Shown here piece after piece: positions 20,981-30,700 of a stretch of 32,164 nt of DNA (position 1 is its first letter; every line of letters begins with the position of its first letter). Source of the stretch: Nonomuraea lactucae (lineage in GTDB: Bacteria; Actinomycetota; Actinomycetes; Streptosporangiales; Streptosporangiaceae). A model generated the notes under the pieces. That model was not told the DNA's origin. It saw only the letters and a program-made list of their open reading frames with translations, and ran no database searches. The position numbers and the translations under genes are program-made. The stretch lies in the NCBI RefSeq assembly GCF_003313395.1, contig NZ_QNFZ01001060.1:1-32164 (forward strand), read 5' to 3'.

Positions 20981-21066
20981 CCGGAACCACCAAGACTTCG
21001 GGTAAGTTAACCGGCCTTCGGGAGGCGACAGACAGAGTTACGTCCGTTCGGTTACTGTCCGAGGTT

Positions 21067-21213
21067 ATGGCTAAGGGCGACGACGACGAAGCCCCTCCCG
21101 TTTGCGGGACCTGCCTCGGGGCGGGTGGCGAGTGGATCGAGCTCAACGGCAAGAAGGGCCAGGAACGAAAATGGGTTCAATGCACAGCATGCAACGGAAC
21201 CGGGCGTAGGTGA
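21067..21213 (+). CDS. 48-residue zinc-ribbon protein
   Basis: A small gene beginning MAKGDDDEAPPV and containing CGTCLGAGG and CTACNGTGR, two C-x2-C-x-G-x-G motifs like one half of a DnaJ zinc domain. The GTGA overlap with the next gene and the shared motif type show that the two belong together. The ATG follows a weak AGG. The 86 nt upstream show no clear promoter. Confidence 0.7.
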   Translation: MAKGDDDEAPPVCGTCLGAGGEWIELNGKKGQERKWVQCTACNGTGRR

Positions 21214-21521
21214 CTGATCCAATCGCCTGCCCAGAGTGCGAAGGGCGCAAGGGTCAGCGGCTTGGCGAACTTTTCCTAGCCTGTCGATTCTGCGGCGGTT
21301 GCGGCTGGGTCGGCGGCAGCAATGAGCCGGCCGAACGAAGCGACCAACCGCCGCCCGCACCGCCACCAGCCTGGGCGCACAAGGTTTGGCGGGATCCATG
21401 GATCGCCTCCGCCATCTCCTGTCGCCTATGCCTCGGATCCAAGAAGGTCTCTCATGTGGACGAGGAAGCAGGCACCCTGGTGACCGTTCCTTGTAAATGT
21501 GTTGACGGCCAAGGCCGCTAG
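21210..21521 (+). CDS. 103-residue double zinc-ribbon protein
   Basis: The product has CPECEGRKG and CRFCGGCGW near the start and CRLCLGSKKV with CKCVDGQG near the end, each a C-x2-C or similar pair. A proline-rich stretch (QPPPAPPPAW) separates the two halves. The GTG start overlaps the preceding stop. Such proteins are common in actinomycete elements and might bind nucleic acid or partner proteins. The role is unknown. Confidence 0.75.
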   Translation: MTDPIACPECEGRKGQRLGELFLACRFCGGCGWVGGSNEPAERSDQPPPAPPPAWAHKVWRDPWIASAISCRLCLGSKKVSHVDEEAGTLVTVPCKCVDGQGR

Positions 21522-21624
21522 TGGGCGGCTATCCGACAGCATCACGGCGTACAACTCATCAGTTCTGGTGCCCGAGCATGCACTTAGTCCAAGAAATCGA
21601 ACTAATCAATCAAAGAGGGTCACA

Positions 21625-22473
21625 GTGCTCGCCGTTGAGGATACCGCGTCAGGCTTAGACATTGCGGCATTCATAGTTTCTGCTATTGCCATATTTGTGG
21701 CCATCGCTGTAGGAAGATACGCTCGCCAACAGGCAAATGCTGCGATTGATCAGGCCGTCGAGGCCGGTAAGCAAGCCGATTCAGCCAATGACCAAGCGCT
21801 TTCTGCTAGAGAGCAGGCAGACATAGCCAATCGACAGCTAGCCCTGTCAGAGCAAATCCGTCGAGAGCAATCAGAGCCCTACATCACTGTTGATATTGTG
21901 CCGTCACCAATTGTGAGCTGGGTATTTCTCTTGGTGATCGAAAACATCGGTCCAACCATGGCCCGGAATGTCCGCATTACCTTCAACCCGCCGATCCAAA
22001 GGGTCAGAGATAGCGATGGCCGTGGTGCACTCCCGATGGCCGAAGCCTCAATGTTCCGCGAAGGGATTGCACTCATGCCCCCAAGAAGGAGGATAGAACT
22101 CTTCTTCGATCGCACATTCGACCTCGTTCCCTCCGACTTGCCAAAGACCTATACGGTAACCGTGGAAGCCGATGGGCCATTTGGCGCCGTAGAGCCCCTG
22201 ACTTATAAAATTGATCTCAACATGTACGACGAGGGATATGATCGAATCAGCCCCAAAAATCTCCACGATGGCGTACAGACGCTCGACAAGATTCTCACTG
22301 AGATCAAAAAAATTCGGACAGAGATCACTAATCAGAGAGCTAACGAAGTGGCCGGATTGAGCAGCCTCGGCGATACCCAGCCGGAGGAGGTAGGAACTCG
22401 CACGCTACGTGCAACGTTAGCGGCCGTTCTGCGGAGGGTTCTAGCACGCACCCATACCCCGCACGAGAGGTAG
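21625..22473 (+). CDS. membrane-anchored coiled-coil hypothetical protein, low GC
   Basis: A 282-residue protein. One transmembrane segment (about 13-31, IAAFIVSAIAIFVAIAVG) is followed by an alanine/glutamine-rich coiled coil (32-85) and a beta-rich domain (YITVDIVPSP; VIENIGPTMARNVRITFNPP). GTG 21625 has AGAGGG 5 nt upstream. The GC content is clearly lower than the backbone, so it is foreign cargo. A 13-bp palindrome (22478-22490) follows its stop. No family was recognised. Confidence 0.7.
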   Translation: MLAVEDTASGLDIAAFIVSAIAIFVAIAVGRYARQQANAAIDQAVEAGKQADSANDQALSAREQADIANRQLALSEQIRREQSEPYITVDIVPSPIVSWVFLLVIENIGPTMARNVRITFNPPIQRVRDSDGRGALPMAEASMFREGIALMPPRRRIELFFDRTFDLVPSDLPKTYTVTVEADGPFGAVEPLTYKIDLNMYDEGYDRISPKNLHDGVQTLDKILTEIKKIRTEITNQRANEVAGLSSLGDTQPEEVGTRTLRATLAAVLRRVLARTHTPHER

Positions 22474-22477
22474 GCCC

Positions 22478-22490
22478 GGCATGTCATGCC
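22478..22490. promoter_or_regulatory. 13-bp palindrome after the cargo gene
   Basis: GGCATG-T-CATGCC lies 5 nt after the stop of the coiled-coil protein in the convergent gap. The loop is too short for an RNA hairpin without opening a base pair, so its use as a terminator is uncertain. Confidence 0.3.
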
Positions 22491-22610
22491 TGACTCCGAG
22501 CGGTGGCGCTGACCACATCGTGACCAGCATGACGGAATTGGTCGCAACCGACTCCAGGGAGAGGCACTGAGAGCATTATAGGACGACGAAATAGACATTT
22601 CTCAAAGCCA

Positions 22611-23303
22611 CTAATTGCTTGCCATCAATATTCTTTGAAGAACGGCGAGCATTATTAGCCATATGCATACCGACAGGGTAACTCGATGATACCCAAGGCG
22701 AATCGCCAGCGGAGATATCTTGCGTCGATGCGTGAAGGCGCAGCATCCCAGTCGCCGTACTTTTCTCTGAAAAGAGAAGAGCGCTACCAGCATGGATATA
22801 CCCACGACGGGCGTTATGCCAACAATGAGGATTAGCAGCGGCTTGAGCTGAATAAAGATCGCTTGGGCTGCAATTGGTAGGATCGTAAGTACTGGCCACA
22901 GGGCGGCCAGCCATAGAATCGGTCGCAGTATGGCGAAAGAAATGGCCGGATATCCGTAGGGAGCTAGCGTGCGATGGATTTTGGCAGTTACAGCATCCGA
23001 TCGTTTAGTTCTTTTTAATGCAAGCGTGTAGGCACCTCTATATCCTAGGTTTATCGACATTTTGGGATTCGAGCAAAGGATTTTTAGATCTTGAAGCTCC
23101 CCGTAAGATGCGTCATCGAGATCCTCTACACCTTTAGGTGCACGAGAGCCCTTCGCATATAGCTGTGGACCTGCCTTCATTTCCTTAAGTACTACAAGAA
23201 GGTCACGGACTGCCTGCGTATCAATTTTATAAGTTCCGAGCCGAACAAGATGGCTCCGATCCTCTATTGGCGTATTGTCGACATGTCTCCTGAGAGGACT
23301 CAT
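22611..23303 (-). CDS. multi-pass membrane protein, paralogue 1 of a cargo pair
   Basis: A 230-residue protein. The N-terminal soluble part (about 1-115: VRLGTYKIDTQAVRDLLVVL; GVEDLDDASYGELQDLKIL) precedes three hydrophobic segments (AISFAILRPILWLAALWPVL, then ILIVGITPVVGISMLVALF and VTLSVCIWLIMLAVL). The soluble part aligns by eye with the next gene. GGAGG lies 4 nt before the ATG. GC is low and the host-like codon bias is absent. It may belong to an unknown defence or exclusion function, but that is inference. Confidence 0.65.
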   Translation of the reverse strand: MSPLRRHVDNTPIEDRSHLVRLGTYKIDTQAVRDLLVVLKEMKAGPQLYAKGSRAPKGVEDLDDASYGELQDLKILCSNPKMSINLGYRGAYTLALKRTKRSDAVTAKIHRTLAPYGYPAISFAILRPILWLAALWPVLTILPIAAQAIFIQLKPLLILIVGITPVVGISMLVALFSFQRKVRRLGCCAFTHRRKISPLAIRLGYHRVTLSVCIWLIMLAVLQRILMASN

Positions 23304-23337
23304 TGGGCCTCCGCGAGGCAGTTGGCAACCTGAGCGT

Positions 23338-24024
23338 TTATTTGGGCAAATTCAGTATCACTACAAGCGCTGAGATCGCGGCCGTGATTGTGCCACCTAC
23401 TATCCCGGACGCCGCCACCATTGCGACATCTTTTCTAATCCCCCTCCATTGAGTCATCTTATCCTTGCGCCACCTTCGTATAACATATGCAGATCCATGC
23501 GTGTACTGTCTGACGATGAGCATTATATTCACTATTGCAATCATGGTGAAATAGAGGATCAATCGAGCAGCTTGGAAGTCGTCGGGATACCGGATGATAT
23601 ACCAGCCATATAGGGCATAGAAAAGTATGGATGTAGTTACTATGGCTACAAAGAGAGGGTGAACGACCAAGGGGACTTTAAATGCTCTGGTGAATAACCA
23701 GACATTGTCTACTAGTTTTTTCGCGGCCACCTTCTTGTCTCGGGTGGAAACTTGTGCCCCACCTAGATATAGCTCTACAACAATCATTGGTTCTGCAGTT
23801 TTTATCGTGACGTAATATTTCTCCTTTTTTCGCGCTTCCAGTAGGTCCTCAACACCAGTCTCAGCCACGCAGTCACCTGCCCACAACTCAACCGCTCTGC
23901 ATTCAGCGCGAAGATACATGAGAAGATCATCTAGATCCTCAAAATGAAGGCGCAGGCGCCCTAAGTTGCGAACATAGCCGCGTTCCGGACTTGAGTTACG
24001 ATCAAGAGGCGACACAAACTCCAT
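23338..24024 (-). CDS. multi-pass membrane protein, paralogue 2 of a cargo pair
   Basis: A 228-residue protein of the same architecture as its neighbour: a soluble N-terminus (about 1-115: NLGRLRLHFEDLDDLLMYL; TGVEDLLEARKK) and hydrophobic segments (HPLFVAIVTTSILFYALYGW; LILYFTMIAIVNIMLIV; GIVGGTITAAISALVVIL). Shared features are the LG-x-DDLL start, the G-VED block and the length. The two genes are 34 nt apart in tandem. No strong ribosome binding site was found before ATG 24024. The function is unknown. Confidence 0.65.
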   Translation of the reverse strand: MEFVSPLDRNSSPERGYVRNLGRLRLHFEDLDDLLMYLRAECRAVELWAGDCVAETGVEDLLEARKKEKYYVTIKTAEPMIVVELYLGGAQVSTRDKKVAAKKLVDNVWLFTRAFKVPLVVHPLFVAIVTTSILFYALYGWYIIRYPDDFQAARLILYFTMIAIVNIMLIVRQYTHGSAYVIRRWRKDKMTQWRGIRKDVAMVAASGIVGGTITAAISALVVILNLPK

Positions 24025-24349
24025 GGTAGGCGTAAGGACACAGTTTGGGGAGTTCTACCTCCTGGAGCACTGCGATCGAGGACAGGGCATGTATGCATGG
24101 GGGGTAACCTAGCTGCTCATACTCTGAACTTTGTTTTCTAGCAAGGCCCACCGTTCCGAAGGGCGGCCCTGTGTGGCACGCTGACGGCCGTTCTGCAATG
24201 GCTCCAAGCCTTACCCTCGGACGGTAGCGACAGCCGACACAGAGCCATTCAATCTTGATCGTTACCCAATGCTCACCCAATGGGGTCAGCATGGCGACGT
24301 GCAAACCATGTTGTCGCTGGTCAAAGACATGACATAGCTACAACGGAAG
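24025..24349. other. non-coding end region with candidate arm-type site (24263-24279)
   Basis: No convincing gene was found in these 325 nt. TACCCAATGCTCACCCA at 24263-24279 matches the attL-side site at 5404-5420 with two changes. It is followed by another ACCCAATGG, so it may be a double arm site. A minus-strand frame here (24002-24304) has no recognisable features. Confidence 0.45.
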
Positions 24350-24399
24350 TCGGCCTCATAATCCGTGGGTCGTGGGTTCAAGTCCCACCCGCCCTACTT
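24350..24399. repeat. attR: distal attachment repeat
   Basis: A copy of the tRNA 3' half with one mismatch to 5249-5298. The tRNA cannot be rebuilt here because the acceptor 5' part and D-arm are missing. The sequence diverges after 24399. The defence operon follows from 24744. Confidence 0.95.
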
Positions 24400-24743
24400 T
24401 CCAGTTCCGCATTCGACCTGGGGTTTCACGGTTCTCGTCGGCCTCGGATCGCGTTGTTGATCATGGTTAGTTGCTCGGTGGTTGCTCTTGTGTAGGGACC
24501 GTGTATCCCGGTAGATCATTTAGACGATCACCGTCAGCTCAGACCCCAGAGATGACCATCCGAAGATCAAGCCGGAAAGCCTGCTCGCGTCGCACTTCAG
24601 GCCGGCAAATAGCCCTCAACTAGGGACCTCAGCCCCTCGCCATCATATTCGTTGACTCAGTTAACACTCACCCCATACCAAACCCACGCCAATGCGTGTA
24701 CGGTAGCGCTAGTGATCATCGTGCGCAGGGCGAGGAGCTTACG
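24400..24743. promoter_or_regulatory. promoter and leader region of the kinase-helicase operon
   Basis: The 344 nt between attR and the fusion gene hold no clear gene. TTGACT at 24652-24657 could be a -35 box with a weak -10 (CATACC or TACCAA) at about 24674-24681, giving a leader of about 60 nt. The segment is less GC-rich than the flanks. Confidence 0.4.
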
Positions 24744-27700
24744 GTGAACGTAGACGTGGTGGCGGGCCGGTTCCGACTGCTGACTCCCCTCGGCAAGGGG
24801 AACATGGGAGAGGTCCACCGGGCGCAGGATCTCCATGATGACAACGCCGCCGTCGCCGTCAAGCTGATCCTCCGCAGCAGGTCTGGAACGGTCCTGGACT
24901 CACGGTCCGATGCCAAGGCCGTGCAGCGGTTCGACCGCGAGGTGCGCATCATGCGCAGGCTCGAGCATCGCAATCTGCCCCGCACGATCGCCGGCGGCGT
25001 CGACTCCTCTGGCCTGCCGTACCTGGCGATGGAGCTCTTGGACGGCGAGTCCCTCACCGACCTCGTCACCGAGCACCCACAGCTCCCCGTCTCCTGGGCC
25101 GCCGCCCTGGGAACGCAGATGGCCGATGCGCTGTCCGCCGCTCACGGCGTCGAAGTCGTCCACCGCGATCTCAAGCCGAGCAACGTGATGCTGCTGCGCG
25201 GCGGCCTGGTCAAGGTCCTCGACTTCGGCGCGGGCCGGATCATCGGGGACGTCGAGCACAGCAAGATCACCAGCACGGGGGTCACGGTCGGCAGTGCCCG
25301 CTACATGGCCCCTGAGCAGTTCCGCGCTTCGACCGTCACCCCGGCGGCCGACCTGTACGCCCTGGGCTGCTTGCTGTACGAAATGCTCACCGGTGTCCCG
25401 CCGTTCCACAGTGAGTCCGCCTACGACCTCGCCGAGAAGCACCAGAAGGAGCAGCCGCCGCCCATCAGCCTGCTCCGCTCCGACGTCCCGCAGGACCTCA
25501 CACGCCTGGTGGAGCGGTTACTCGCCAAGGACCCGGCCGACCGCCCCGCCGACGCGGTCACCGTCCGGGAGGCGCTGCTGCCACTCGTAGTAGGGACGGC
25601 GAACGTCCCCGGCTGGTCCGAGTTCGACCCGGTGGCCTGCCTCAAGGCCAGGCCGGCCGATCAGGTGCAGGCTCCCGCCCCGGCACCGGAGTCGCGCCAC
25701 ACGGGAGCCGGCATGGACGTCTTCGGCGTCCACCAGCAACTGCTCAAGGACTACAGGGCGTTCACCGAAAGTGGCACGACCATCCGCGACGGCCGGATCG
25801 CGGCCTTCGTCGAGGACAACCTGGACGCCAAGTCCCAGTGGCCCGATCCGTGGGTGTCGCTGAACCCGTTCTTCAAGTCGGGCGGCACAGTACTGGAGGC
25901 GTCCCAGAACGGCACCCTGCACCCGGAGTGTGCCCGCATCTTCCAGGTCGGCAAGACCGAGGACGGCACGGAGTGCGACGGCCGGCCGCTGACGCTCCAC
26001 CAGCACCAGCTCGAAGCCATCAGGACCGCACAATCCGGCAGTTCGTACGTGCTCACGACCGGCACGGGCTCGGGCAAGTCCCTGGCCTACATCGTGCCGA
26101 TCGTCGACAGAGTGCTCAGGCAGCGTGACCAGGAGGGCCCGAAGGCGCGTAAGCGCGTGCGCGCGATCATCGTCTATCCGATGAACGCCCTGGCCAACAG
26201 CCAGCTCAAGGAGCTGGAGAAGTATCTGCGGGACGGTTACGGCGCCGGCCGGGAGAAGGTGCGCTTCGCCCGCTACACCGGCCAGGAGGACGAGGCCGCC
26301 CGCAAGAAGATCCGCGACGATCCCCCGGACATCCTGCTCACCAACTACGTGATGCTGGAGCTGATGCTCACCCGGCCTGAGGACCGCAGGTCGCTGATCA
26401 GAATGGCCGAGGGGCTGGAGTTCCTGGTCTTCGACGAGCTGCACACCTACCGCGGCCGGCAGGGCGCCGACGTCGCCCTGCTCATTCGCCGGGTGCGTGA
26501 CGCCTGCCGCGCCACGAGCCTGCAGTGCATCGGCACCTCCGCCACCATGGCCACCGAGGGCACGGCCCAGGACCGCCGCGACGAGGTGGCCCGCATCGCG
26601 ACGACGCTCTTCGGCACGCCGGTCGACGCCGCGAACATCATCGGTGAGACGCTGGTCCGCGCTACCGGGGAGCCCCCGCAGACGGTGCCGGTCGAGCGGC
26701 TGACCGCGTCGGGGGCGCCACGCGCGTACGAGGGCCTCGTCAGGGATCCCCTGGCACGCTGGATCGAGACCCGCTTCGGGCTCGCCCTCGACGAGGAGGG
26801 CCGGCTGGTCCGCCAGCAGCCCGCCAAGATCGAGGATGCCGCGGCCGAACTGGCCGAGGCGAGCGGTCTGGACGCGGACACGTGCGCGGAGGCGATCCGG
26901 GCCACGCTGAAGGCCGGATCGGAGGCATGCCACCCGCTGACCGGCCGCCCGCTCTTCGCCTTCCGGCTGCACCAGTTCCTGTCCAAGGGCGACACAGTGC
27001 ACGTCACGCTCGAGGACGAGTCGAGCCGTCATCTGACCCGCGACTACCAGCTCTACCAGCCGGGCACCGACGGCAAGATCCTGCTGCCGCTGGCCTTCTG
27101 CCGCGAGTGCGGCCAGGAGTACCTGACCGTGTGGCGCTCGGAGAAGAACGGCAAGACCGTGTACGAGAACCGCCGCGAGACGGCCGCCACTGGCGGCAGC
27201 GGCGAAGACGGCTACCTCTACGTCGACTCCACCCATCCGTGGCCGTCCACCGTCGAGCAGGCGATGAAGGACCGCCGGCTACCCGAGTCCTGGCTGGAGT
27301 TCGACGCGCACGGCGGGGAAATGGTGCGGGACTCGTACCGGCCGAGGATTCCCCGCCTCGTCACCGTTGACCCGTACGGCGTGGAGGGGCAGGGCGAGCT
27401 GAAGGCCGCGTTCATCCCGGCGCCGTTCCTGTTCTGCCTGCACTGTGGGGTGAGCTACGAGCAGGTACGTGGCAAGGACTTCGCCAAGCTGGCCCGCCTC
27501 GACCAGGAAGGGCGTTCCTCGGCGACGTCGCTCATCTCCGCCTCGATCGTCCGCTCGCTCAAGGAGGTGCCGGCCGAGACGTTGAAGAAGGAAGCCCGCA
27601 AGCTGCTGACGTTCGTCGACAACCGGCAGGACGCCTCCCTGCAGGCGGGGCACTTCAATGACTTCGTCCAGATCACCCAGCTTCGCAGCGCGCTTTACCA

Positions 27701-30700
27701 CGCGGCGACGGCCGCGGGCGAGGAGGGCATCCGGCACGAGGACCTGGCTGCCCGTGTCTCCGGGGCGCTGGGGGTGAGCCCTGGAGACTACACCGCAGGC
27801 GATGATCCGCCGCCGATGATGGCCGCGAGCGCGGCGAAGACGCTACGGGACGTCATCGCCTTCCGTCTCTACCTGGATCTGCAGCGGGGCTGGCGCGTCA
27901 CCATGCCCAACCTGGAGCAGACGGGCCTGCTGGTCATCGACTACGCGGACCTCGACTGGCTGGCCGGCAGGGACGAACGGTGGAGCGATGTCCGTCCCGA
28001 ACTGCGCCAGGCCGAGCCGGGGCAGCGCGCCGAGATCATGCGTGCGTTGCTGGACGAGATGCGCCGGTCGCTGGCCATCGACGTCGAGTACTTCCGGGAG
28101 GACTTCGACAGCCTGCAGCGCGCGAGCGAGGAGCGGCTGAAGGATCCGTGGCGGCTGGCCGGCGGCGACCGGCCGAAGGTGAGTACCGCCTACCCGCAGG
28201 GCTCCCGCCCCGGCATCGACCGTTCCGGGCTGTTCCTGTCAGGGAGGGGCAAGTTCGGCAAGTACCTGCGGCGGATCCACTTCCCCAAGGTGTCGGCCGA
28301 CGACGCCCAACGGATCATCGCGGACCTGATGAAAGTGCTGGCCAAGGCGTACCTCCTGACGACGGTCGAGGTCGCACCGCAGCGGGCCGGCCGGTACCGC
28401 CGCCCTTCCGGCCCGCCCGTCACCGGTTACCGCATCGCCGCCGCCTGCCTCATCTGGCGGGCAGGCACCGGCGAGAGCGGCACACACGACCCGCTGACCC
28501 GCACCTACGCCAGCGGCGACGGCCCGCGCGTCAACGTCTTCTTCCGCGACCTCTACCGCGACACGGCCGCCGCCCTCGTCGGCCTGTCGGCCCGCGAGCA
28601 CACCGCGCAAGTGTCCCCGCAGGACCGGGAGCAGCGCGAGGAGGACTTCCGCAAGGCGGAGCTCAAACTGCTCTACTGCTCCCCCACCATGGAGCTGGGC
28701 GTGGACATCTCCGAACTCAACGCGGTCATGATGCGCAACGTGCCGCCCACGCCCGCCAACTACGCCCAGCGCAGTGGCCGGGCGGGCCGGCAGGGGCAGC
28801 CGGCGCTGGTCACCACCTACTGCGCCACCGGCAACAGCCACGACCAGTACTACTTCCGCCGCTCCGACCGCATGGTGGCCGGGGCGGTCCGCCCGCCACG
28901 GCTGGACCTCGCCAACGAGGACCTGGTCCGCTCACACGTCCAGGCCATCTGGCTGGCCGAAACGGGGCTCAGGCTGGGCAACAACATCCCGACGCTCATC
29001 GACCTGAGCTACGACGAGGGCGCCCGCCGCCCGAACCCCGATCTGCTCCTGCACGCCTACGTCGAAGCCGACGTCCGTGATCAGGAAGCTCGCCGGCGCG
29101 CGGTGGCGGCGGCCCACAATGTGCTCGACGGGGTGCTGCCCGGTCCCGGTGAACCGCCCACCTGGTGGCACGACGAGTGGATCGAGGAGCAGGTGCGCCG
29201 CGCTCCCGAGGGGTTCGACCGATCCTTCGACCGCTGGCGCGACCTGTTCAGGGCGGCCTTGGCCGACCAGGCCGAGCAGAACCGGCGGCGCCTGGACCAC
29301 ACGCTCACCGACCGCGACCGCAAGATTGCCGAGCTGCAGCGCAAGCAGGCCGAGACCCAACTCGACCTGCTGAAGAACGAGAGCGTGGACAGCCGGTCGC
29401 TGCTGTCGGACTTCAACCCGTACCGCTACCTGGCCAGCGAGGGCTTTCTGCCCGGCTACTCCTTCCCGCGTCTCCCACTGGCGGCGTACATCCCGACGAC
29501 GGGGCGGCGCTACGGCGACGGCGACTACCTGCAGCGTCCCCGTTTCCTGGCGATCAGGGAGTTCGGGCCCGGTGCGCTGATCTACCACGAGGGCAACCGC
29601 TACCAGGTGGAGCGCATCCAGCTGCGTCCCGACGCCTCGGGCGAGGTGGTGACCACCGAGGCGCAGCGCTGCGCCGGTTGCGGCTACCACTATGACTCGG
29701 GCGACCGCGCCGACAAGTGCGACGTGTGCGACGCGGCACTGCCCACGCCGACGCGCGGCCTGCTCCAGTTGCACACCGTCTACACCCGGCGGCGGGAGCG
29801 GATCTCCTCCGACGAGGAGGAGCGGCGCCGCGCGGGCTTCCGGCTGGTGACCTCCTACCGCTTCAACGATCACGGGCGGCGGACGGGCCGCCGTGACGCG
29901 CTCCTGGCCGACGCCGCCGGGAAGCTCGCGACGCTCTCGTTCGGCGACTCCGCCACCGTACGCATCTCCAACATGGGACGCCTGCGCGCCAAGAAGGACG
30001 AGCCTGACGGTTTCTGGCTCGACCCGGCCGACGGCCGCTGGCTGAACGAGCAGGCGGCGGCCGACGCCTCCGGCGACTCCAGCGAGATGCCGGTGGTCGA
30101 CGCCGACGGCAACGAGAAGCGTCAGCGCAAGCGGGTCATCCCGTACGTGCAGGACACCCGTAACATCCTGGTGCTCAAGCTCGATGAACCTCTACCCGTG
30201 CCGGTCGCGCTCTCATTGATGTACGCGCTGGAACGCGGTATCGAAGCCGCCTTCGAGCTGGAGGACTCGGAGTTGACCAGCGAGCTGCTGCCGCCCAACG
30301 AGGGGCCGCGGGATCGCATGCTCTTCACCGAGGCCGCAGAGGGCGGCGCCGGCGTGCTCCGGCTGATGCAGTCGGAGCCGGGTGCGCTGGCCCGCGCCGC
30401 CACCGAAGCGCTGGAGATCTGTCACTTCGCCCCTGACGGCACCGACCGCGGCGGCCCCCGCCCCGACCGGAAGTGCGCCCACGGTTGCTACGACTGCCTG
30501 CTCACCTACGGCAACCAGCTCAACCACACCGACATAAACCGGCACTCGGTCCGGGACCTGCTGCTGCGCCTGGCCGCCGCCGAGGCCAGGCCGACCGGGC
30601 GCGGCGAGAGCCGTACCGAGCAGCTGAACCGGCTGGCGGACCAGTCGGAGAGCGGGCTGGAGCGCGACTTCCTCGCCTGGCTGAAGCAGCAGGGTCTGCG

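Larger units (their letters stand above)
5299..24399. mobile_element. integrative and conjugative element of actinomycete AICE type
   Basis: The segment lies between two 50-bp att repeats at a tRNA 3' end. It carries every AICE module: tyrosine integrase and Xis beside the tRNA, a prim-pol plus DUF3631 replication pair with SSB, an FtsK/TraB-like single-protein DNA translocase with a candidate clt, a DUF2637 membrane protein, and a GntR/UTRA repressor like KorSA of pSAM2. Cargo includes a predicted restriction enzyme next to attL and a low-GC block next to attR. Its size (19.1 kb) is typical. Integrase, Xis, replication and transfer genes are all intact, so the element may be functional. Confidence 0.93.

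Noticed and set aside
24002-24304. Minus-strand 100-codon frame before attR
   Set aside because: It overlaps the start of the membrane protein gene, has no ribosome binding site and resembles no family. It may be a gene remnant.
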